Notes under the pieces: generated by a model
What the model was told of the DNA's origin: nothing
The model's database searches: none
Seen by the model: the letters and a program-made list of their open reading frames with translations, nothing else
In this document: one piece after another, positions 1 to 5,007 of the stretch
Numbering within the stretch: the stretch's first letter is position 1
Layout: every line of letters begins with the position of its first letter
NCBI GenBank assembly: GCA_029937205.1
Contig: JAPYQV010000259.1
Coordinates: 1-5,007, forward strand
Reading direction: 5' to 3'
DNA: 5,007 nt
Source of the DNA: Alphaproteobacteria bacterium
Lineage (GTDB): Bacteria > Pseudomonadota > Alphaproteobacteria > UBA828
Position numbers and translations under genes: made by a program

Positions 1-272
1 GCAAAGGTCAGCGCGTCTCGCGTTTCCGCCGGGCAGTCGGCTGCCGCTTCGGCGATTTCGGCGGCTGTCAGGCGCAGTTGTTCGGCTGTCAGATTGAGGC
101 CGTCAAAGCGCGCGGTATAGTCCAGCACGGCCGCGTCACCGCGCTCGCGAACGCCGGCAATGATGTCCGCCACCTTGGCCGAATGGTCGCTCGAGGTCTC
201 GCGCTTTTCAGATGTCAGCGCGGTGAACGCGGCGTCGAAGCCGGCGTCCGTGCTATCCAGCCGCTGTGCCAT
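1..272 (-). CDS. hisD: Histidinol dehydrogenase, N-terminal part (cut by window edge)
   Basis: HisD oxidises L-histidinol to L-histidine in two NAD-dependent steps, the end of cytoplasmic histidine biosynthesis. Only the first 90 codons are present; the rest lies beyond base 1. The translation starts MAQRLDST, and residues 12-60 follow the usual HisD N-terminal pattern: FDAAFTAL, then KRETSSD, then [20 protein letters not shown] and ARFDGL. The NAD-binding and zinc-site residues are outside the window, so catalytic competence cannot be judged. The ATG at 272-270 lies inside the end of hisG, giving a 20-bp overlap, so the two genes are probably translationally coupled. A purine-rich GGGAAG lies roughly 6 nt ahead of the start. 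The frame is open with no internal stop, so nothing suggests a pseudogene. The family call is by remembered similarity plus the hisG neighbour; I am confident of it. Confidence 0.93.
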   Translation of the reverse strand, partial: MAQRLDSTDAGFDAAFTALTSEKRETSSDHSAKVADIIAGVRERGDAAVLDYTARFDGLNLTAEQLRLTAAEIAEAAADCPAETRDALTF

Positions 273-936
273 TTACCGCTTCCCGGAAGCGTTCCACCCA
301 GCCCTGCATTTCCTCGGCGCGGGTTTTCAGCGCCGCGCGGTTGACCACCAGACGGGCGGACACATCGGCGATATGCTCGACCTCGACCAGATCGTTGGCC
401 GCCAGCGTGGCGCCGGAATGGACCAGGTCGACGACCCGGCGGCAGAGGCCGAGGCCCGGCGCCAACTCCATCGCACCATTGAGCTTGATGCACTCGGCCT
501 GCACGCCGCGCGCGGCGAAATGGCGCTGGGTGATGTGGGGATATTTGGTCGCCACGCGGACATGGCTCCAGCGCGACGGGTCGTCCTCGGAGGCGAGTTG
601 GCTCGGCTCGGCCACCGCCATGCGGCATTTGCCGATATCCAGATCCAAGGGCGCATAGATCTCGCGGTAGTCGAACTCGTCGAGCACATCGCTGCCGGCG
701 ATACCGAGCTGCGCCGCGCCGAAGGCGACGAAGGTCGCCACGTCGAAGGAGCGCACGCGGATGATGCTGAGGCCAGGGATGTTGGTGGCGAAGCGCAGCT
801 TGCGGCTGGATTCGTCGCTAAATGCTGGCTCGGGTTCTATTCCCGCGAGCGCCAGCAACGGCGCCGCTTCTTTCAGGATGCGGCCCTTGGGCAGGGCAAA
901 TATGAGTTCTTCGGGCGTCGTCACAGGCGTAGTCAT
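253..936 (-). CDS. hisG: ATP phosphoribosyltransferase, short form (HisG-S)
   Basis: HisG condenses ATP with PRPP to give N1-(5-phosphoribosyl)-ATP, the first committed step of histidine synthesis. The product is 227 aa. Visible landmarks are the N-terminal FALPKGRIL (13-21), the [20 protein letters not shown] region (65-84), VRVATKYP (126-133) and the family signature at 157-178, [22 protein letters not shown] in two parts (ELAPGLGL, then [14 protein letters not shown]). The signature fits except for Cys165, where Ala, Ser or Gly is usual. At 227 aa it lacks the C-terminal regulatory domain of the roughly 300-aa long form. From family knowledge, short-form HisG works in a complex with HisZ, which confers histidine feedback; no hisZ is in this window. 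The ATG at 936 has no Shine-Dalgarno (the preceding bases are CCGCCCC), and a promoter-like pair ends 6 nt upstream, so translation may be leaderless. The gene overlaps hisD by 20 bp and follows the GS-family gene by 53 bp. Confidence 0.95.
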   Translation of the reverse strand: MTTPVTTPEELIFALPKGRILKEAAPLLALAGIEPEPAFSDESSRKLRFATNIPGLSIIRVRSFDVATFVAFGAAQLGIAGSDVLDEFDYREIYAPLDLDIGKCRMAVAEPSQLASEDDPSRWSHVRVATKYPHITQRHFAARGVQAECIKLNGAMELAPGLGLCRRVVDLVHSGATLAANDLVEVEHIADVSARLVVNRAALKTRAEEMQGWVERFREAVNGTAAG

Positions 937-942
937 GGGGCG

Positions 943-971
943 GATATAATCGGCTTCAGCCGGTTTGTCGC
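943..971 (-). promoter_or_regulatory. Candidate hisG promoter with dyad in the spacer
   Basis: On the minus strand GCGACA (971-966) and TATATC (948-943) are 17 bp apart. Each matches 4 of 6 positions of the sigma-70 -35 and -10 consensus. The -10 ends 6 nt before the hisG ATG, so initiation at the usual distance would fall on or next to the start codon. The spacer holds a 12-bp dyad, CGGCTTCAGCCG on the plus strand (951-962), which could be an operator or a small hairpin. The sequence is seen; promoter function is inference. Confidence 0.35.
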
Positions 972-989
972 TATTCTTTTTCGAAATCC

Positions 990-2363
990 TCAGGCCAGTT
1001 CGAAGAAACGGCGCAGCTCGGCATCGGTGACAATGGCGCGGAATTCGCGCTCCTGGGAATCGCGGGTGATGGCATAGGCGTCGACAAAGCGGTCGCCAAA
1101 TAGCTCGCGCGCCGCTTTCGACGCGCGGAAGCGCTCGATGCCGGCGCGGAAGCTGTCGGGAAAGTGTTGGCCTTCGGGAATTTCCTGATCGTAAACGTTA
1201 CCCTGCATGGGCGCCGTCGGCTCGATTTTATGTTCGATGCCGTACAGGCCCGCGCCGAGCAGCGCGGCGAGCGAGAGATAGGGATTGGCGTCGGCGCCTG
1301 GCGTGCGGCACTCGATACGTTGGGATTTGGCGGCGCCGCGAATGACACGCAGTGCACATGTGCGGTTCTCATAGCCCCAGGTGGCGGCAATCGGCGAGAA
1401 GATGCCGGGCACAAAGCGCTTGAAGCTGTTGAGGTTGGGGCCGAGCATGATCAGCAGTTCCGGCATCAGCGCCTGCATGCCGCCGAGAAAATGGCGCATG
1501 GTATCGCTCATAGTGTCTTCCGAATTTTCATCGCGGAACACCGGCTCGCCGGCCAGGTTCTTGAGCGAGATGTGCACATGGCCGCTCTGGCCGTCGGCGT
1601 CGTTGCTCCAGCGCGCCATGAAAGTGACCAGGCGGCCCATGCGCTGGGCCAGGGCCTTGGTGTAGGTTTTGAAGAGGACCGCATTATCGGCCGCCTTGAC
1701 GCCCACTTGCGGCGCCAGACTGACTTCGAGAAATCCCGGACCCATTTCCTCATGCGCGGTTTCCACGGCGACGCCCATGGTATCAAAGCAATCGAGCAAT
1801 TCATTGTAAAACTCGCTCCACACCGCCTGGCGCTGAATTACCTCATAAGTCTTGAGCGGTGTCTCCAGGGTGAGATCGCGGTAGTCCTTGTCGTGCGCGC
1901 TCTTCGCCGTTTCCTCGAACATGGTGAATTCAAGCTCGCAGGCGTGATAGGGTTGAAATCCCATATCGGCGGCTTTCTGCGCCATCTTGCGGTAGATGCC
2001 GCGCGGGCACAGCGCCTCCATCTCGCCGGTGAATTCGGCCAGCATGAGGAGGTTGCGCTCCGGCGATTCCCAGGGGATTTCGCAGCACGTTTCGGGCAGG
2101 GCGCGGGCCATGACATCGGCATAGCCATCCGAGCCGTCAAGGCCTTCGGGGGCCGACATAATGACATCGTCGAAATCGAGGGCGAGGATCAAAGGCGGCA
2201 TGCCCCAGCCGTTTTCGAGCACCGAAAGCAGCTTGTCGCGCGAAATATATTTGCCGCGCAGCAGGCCGTGCATATCGCTCATGGCAATGGTGATGTTCTT
2301 CGCGCCGCGCTCTTCGACAAGGCGGCGCATGTCGTCAGCGCTCTCTACTTCCTGGGGCGTCAT
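990..2363 (-). CDS. Glutamine synthetase family protein (gamma-glutamyl amide ligase, substrate unknown)
   Basis: GS-family enzymes use ATP to activate the gamma-carboxyl of glutamate and join it to ammonia or an amine in the cytoplasm. The 457-aa product has both family domains. The N-terminal beta-grasp part (about 22-110) carries DMHGLLRGK (30-38), and the catalytic part spans about 117-457. Likely active-site elements are ELEF (143-146), EE at 205-206 and E213 as metal ligands, GHVHIS (261-266), NRT (333-335) and [15 protein letters not shown] (349-363). The segment GPGFLE (208-213) has Phe where many members have Gln. The DMHGLLRGK motif and C-terminus resemble the divergent PuuA/GlnT-like branch rather than housekeeping GlnA, so a polyamine, methylamine or other amine substrate is as likely as ammonia. 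The ATG at 2363 is supported by GAGG (2372-2369) with 5-nt spacing. The gene follows the DUF2948 gene by 33 bp and precedes hisG by 53 bp. The family is certain; the substrate is not. Confidence 0.92.
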   Translation of the reverse strand: MTPQEVESADDMRRLVEERGAKNITIAMSDMHGLLRGKYISRDKLLSVLENGWGMPPLILALDFDDVIMSAPEGLDGSDGYADVMARALPETCCEIPWESPERNLLMLAEFTGEMEALCPRGIYRKMAQKAADMGFQPYHACELEFTMFEETAKSAHDKDYRDLTLETPLKTYEVIQRQAVWSEFYNELLDCFDTMGVAVETAHEEMGPGFLEVSLAPQVGVKAADNAVLFKTYTKALAQRMGRLVTFMARWSNDADGQSGHVHISLKNLAGEPVFRDENSEDTMSDTMRHFLGGMQALMPELLIMLGPNLNSFKRFVPGIFSPIAATWGYENRTCALRVIRGAAKSQRIECRTPGADANPYLSLAALLGAGLYGIEHKIEPTAPMQGNVYDQEIPEGQHFPDSFRAGIERFRASKAARELFGDRFVDAYAITRDSQEREFRAIVTDAELRRFFELA

Positions 2364-2396
2364 CCTGGCCTCATGTCTTGGTTTGGTTGGTGTGTC

Positions 2397-2881
2397 TTAG
2401 AACAGTTCGTCTTCATACAATTTCGCCGGCGGCGATTGGTCTACCAGCGGTGTCGTGTCCTCGGGTGGTGGTGCGTCCAGGTCTCGCATCTGGCCGCGTA
2501 TTTTATCGACTTCGAGAAACACCTCTCCGCCGCCTTCGAACGAGAGAATAATGGCATAGCGCTCCGACAGCGATGCCGAAACGATGGCGATGAGATGCAG
2601 CAACGTGTGCGGCGCATCCCGGTCGAGGCGGCGAAAACGCACCGCGCTGACATGATCGAAATGGAGCCCGGCGCGCATGCGTTCCAGCGTTGCCGCATCC
2701 GGCGCGTCATCTCCTGTTGGCGCGGTTTCCCAGCGCGGACGCACCAGAATGGCAGCGAAGCGCCGCGCCTCCCGGTCGTAGGCCATTTCGCCGAGGCTGC
2801 TCAGGGCGCCGCGCAGACAGGCGGAGATGATGGCGAGATCTTCGTCATCCACGGCGCGCAGCCTCAGTCCGGAGCGGCTGT

Positions 2882-2885
<4 letters not shown>
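2397..2885 (-). CDS. DUF2948 family protein, function unknown
   Basis: The 162-aa protein matches what I remember of DUF2948: an opening [18 protein letters not shown] (7-24), [17 protein letters not shown] (31-47), RWE (51-53), [11 protein letters not shown] (74-84), and a closing strand-rich part, LLHLIAIVS (95-103) then [18 protein letters not shown] (112-129). The family is typical of alphaproteobacteria and commonly sits directly after murA; no biochemical role is known to me. There is no signal peptide or membrane segment, so it is probably cytoplasmic. The tail from about residue 135 is acidic and proline-rich (DLDAPPPED, ending LYEDELF) and seems longer than usual. The ATG at 2885 overlaps the murA TGA as ATGA, and no Shine-Dalgarno is visible ahead of it, which points to translation by re-initiation after murA. 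Dosage tied to MurA is therefore plausible, but a role in cell-wall synthesis is only inference. Confidence 0.85.
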
Positions 2886-4153
<1,268 letters not shown>

Positions 4154-4170
4154 ACGTCGCTTCAGTCTCT

Positions 4171-4203
4171 CAAGATATGTTCACGTGCAACCCCAAGATA
4201 TGT
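4171..4203. repeat. Two 10-bp direct repeats flanking a CACGTG palindrome upstream of murA
   Basis: CAAGATATGT occurs at 4171-4180 and again, without mismatch, at 4194-4203, a 23-bp period or about two helical turns. Between the copies is TCACGTGCAACCC, containing the palindrome CACGTG (4182-4187). The element lies 18 to 50 bp upstream of the murA start in the only spacer before that gene and is more AT-rich than its surroundings. It could be a paired operator or part of a promoter. I could not fit a good sigma-70 promoter to it. The repeats are seen; function is inference. Confidence 0.45.
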
Positions 4204-4237
4204 CAGGGAAATGTGGCGAACAAGCGGCGGCGCGGCC

Positions 4238-4411
4238 TTATTCCTGCGCGTCGCCATCGCTACGGTGCGGTGATTGCGCGCGTTGTTGACTCTTGCGCTT
4301 GCGCAAATTCTCGCGCAGCTCCGCCGCCAAGCGCTTCTTGCGCTCGTCCTGCACCTCGGCCCGCGCCGGCGTCACCGCCGGGCGCTTTTTGTTTTCACGC
4401 TGATCGTTCAC
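4238..4411 (-). CDS. Small highly charged basic protein, function unknown
   Basis: From the chosen GTG at 4411 the product is 57 aa and almost entirely charged. A lysine/arginine-rich first part (QRENKKRP, 4-11) is followed by a likely amphipathic helix, ARAEVQDERKKRLAAELREN (16-35) plus LRKRKSQQRAQ (36-46), and a polar tail ending SDGDAQE. There is no signal peptide or membrane segment. The helix resembles short alphaproteobacterial hypothetical proteins containing an LAxxLRxNLRKRKxQ pattern; this is memory, not a search. I prefer the GTG at 4411 because GGCGAGG (4423-4417) lies 5 nt upstream and the family-like part begins there. Longer options are the ATG at 4468 (76 aa) and the GTG at 4477 (79 aa), but their extra residues look unrelated and they would crowd the divergent tRNA promoter. 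It precedes murA by 84 bp on the same strand. RNA or DNA binding is a guess from charge alone. Confidence 0.6.
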   Translation of the reverse strand: MNDQRENKKRPAVTPARAEVQDERKKRLAAELRENLRKRKSQQRAQSPHRSDGDAQE

Positions 4412-4489
4412 TTGCGCCTCGCCATTGATCGCACTGCTATTGTTGCCGCTTTCGGGGCAATATGCCATGTTCCCCACCCCGCACCATAT

Positions 4490-4564
4490 GCCGCCGTAGC
4501 TCAGTGGTAGAGCGCGCCCTTGGTAAGGGCGAGGTCGGGTGTTCGATCCACCCCGGCGGCACCA
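4490..4564 (+). tRNA. tRNA-Thr (anticodon GGT)
   Basis: The full cloverleaf can be folded by eye. The 7-bp acceptor stem (4490-4496 with 4554-4560) has no mismatch. The D stem is GCTC/GAGC with loop AGTGGTA. The anticodon stem is CGCCC/GGGCG with loop TTGGTAA, placing anticodon GGT at 4522-4524. The variable loop is AGGTC, and the T stem GGGTG/CACCC carries loop TTCGATC. The discriminator is A, and CCA is encoded at 4562-4564. It should read ACC and ACT threonine codons. It is divergent from the small basic-protein gene and precedes the ABC gene by 87 bp. No intron or island boundary is evident. Confidence 0.98.
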
Positions 4565-4651
4565 CTAAACCCCTTGAAATCGTCCACCGTTACGATCCGA
4601 TCGCTCGCTGCGCTCGCGCGTGGTGCCGGTCTTCGACTATAACGGTGACTT

Positions 4652-5007
4652 ATGCTGACGATTCGTGGCCTTACGCGCCCCGGTCTTGAGCCGTTCGATC
4701 TCGAATTGGCGGCGGGCGAGGCCGTGGCGGTGCTGGGCGCGTCGGGGTCGGGCAAATCCATCATGCTTCGGGCTATCGCCGACTTGGACCCGAATGATGG
4801 AATCGTCGCGCTTGGCACGCGCACGCGGAATGGCATGGCGGCGCCGGAGTGGCGCCGGCTTGTGACCTATCTCGCCGCCGAATCGGGTTGGTGGGGCGAG
4901 AAAGTATCGAGCCATTTTGACGACCCGGCTGCCGGCCAAAGCCTATTTCCGGCTTTGAAATTGGCCAACGACGCGATGAATTGGGATGTCCCGCGCCTCT
5001 CCACCGG
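4652..5007 (+). CDS. ABC transporter ATP-binding protein, FetA/YbbL-like, N-terminal part (cut by window edge)
   Basis: This is the nucleotide-binding subunit that would power a membrane permease from the cytoplasmic face. The first 118 codons are present. The Walker A motif is GASGSGKS (29-36), preceded by FDLELAAGEAVAVL (15-28). The Q-loop region is VTYLAAESGWWGEKV (71-85), in which the usual Gln is replaced by Ala76, with Glu77 next to it. The window ends as the signature begins: RLST (115-118) plus the first two bases of a Gly codon. Walker B and the D- and H-loops lie outside. The short N-terminus, the GWWGEKVSSHF segment and the run NWDVPRLSTG resemble FetA/YbbL, whose partner FetB/YbbM was linked to iron export in E. 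coli; a fetB-like gene would be expected next. An in-frame TGA at 4646 rules out starts further upstream, so the ATG at 4652 is the first possible. Its GGTGA (4644-4648) is only 3 nt away, so it is a weak site. Confidence 0.88.
   Translation, partial: MLTIRGLTRPGLEPFDLELAAGEAVAVLGASGSGKSIMLRAIADLDPNDGIVALGTRTRNGMAAPEWRRLVTYLAAESGWWGEKVSSHFDDPAAGQSLFPALKLANDAMNWDVPRLST

Noticed and set aside
62..92. CGGCTGTCAG repeated 21 bp apart inside hisD
   Set aside because: The period is 7 codons and the repeat encodes two similar LTA-containing helix segments in frame; it is explained by the protein.
945..950. Exact TATAAT on the plus strand
   Set aside because: No acceptable -35 lies about 17 bp upstream, and it would drive transcription antisense to the GS gene; the overlapping minus-strand promoter reading is more useful.
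160..1077. A 305-codon plus-strand frame opposite hisD, hisG and the end of the GS gene
   Set aside because: Antisense shadow of genes with clear family motifs; the translation is low-complexity and matches nothing I recognise.
4440..4466. Possible tRNA promoter TTGTTG...TATGCC
   Set aside because: The spacer is only 15 bp and both boxes match poorly; a promoter must exist near here, but I cannot place it.
4541..4564. tRNA-Thr 3' end as an integration site
   Set aside because: No repeated copy of the 3' end, integrase or change in composition is visible in the short stretch downstream.
4599..4618. CGCTCG repeated around CTG after the tRNA, considered as a terminator
   Set aside because: The copies are direct rather than inverted, so no stable hairpin forms, and no T-run follows.
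4462..4689. A plus-strand frame containing RRSSVVERALGKGEVGCSIH
   Set aside because: This is the sense translation of the tRNA gene itself, not a protein.
4501..4836. A minus-strand frame ending VDRTPDLALTKGALYH
   Set aside because: That ending is the antisense translation of the tRNA-Thr gene, a well-known annotation artefact; the rest is antisense to the ABC gene.

Overview
The window is about 5 kb of GC-rich bacterial chromosome. It looks like an alphaproteobacterium, plausibly Rhodospirillales-like. The reasons are a DUF2948 gene translationally coupled to murA, his genes in the same cluster, a short-form HisG, and high GC at third codon positions. The taxonomic call is inference from gene content and remembered synteny; no search was run.

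Layout. From about 4411 down to 1, all genes read on the minus strand in this order: a short, highly charged unrecognised protein; murA (peptidoglycan synthesis); a DUF2948 gene overlapping murA by 4 bp; a glutamine-synthetase-family enzyme; hisG (short form); and the 5' part of hisD, cut by the window edge. Gaps are 84, -4, 33, 53 and -20 bp, so murA to hisD could be one transcript. A promoter-like sequence directly in front of hisG suggests a second entry point for the his genes. On the plus strand, divergent from the small protein, lie a complete tRNA-Thr(GGT) gene at 4490-4564 and, from 4652 to the window end, the first 118 codons of an ABC transporter ATPase that resembles FetA/YbbL.

How the genes fit together. 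MurA makes the first committed intermediate of peptidoglycan. HisG and HisD catalyse the first and last steps of histidine synthesis. The GS-family enzyme would form a gamma-glutamyl amide, but its substrate cannot be settled from sequence. DUF2948 and the small basic protein have no known function. No stretch longer than 300 bases lacks a gene. The short spacers hold a possible leaderless hisG promoter (943-971) and a pair of 10-bp direct repeats around a CACGTG palindrome before murA (4171-4203). The 87 bp between the tRNA and the ABC gene show no clear terminator or promoter.

Overall this is mostly housekeeping sequence. I see no phage, insertion sequence, CRISPR array, toxin-antitoxin or defence genes, and no strong sign of a new system. 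The points most worth a second look are the position of the GS-like gene, the leaderless-looking hisG start, the repeats before murA and the altered Q-loop of the ABC ATPase.
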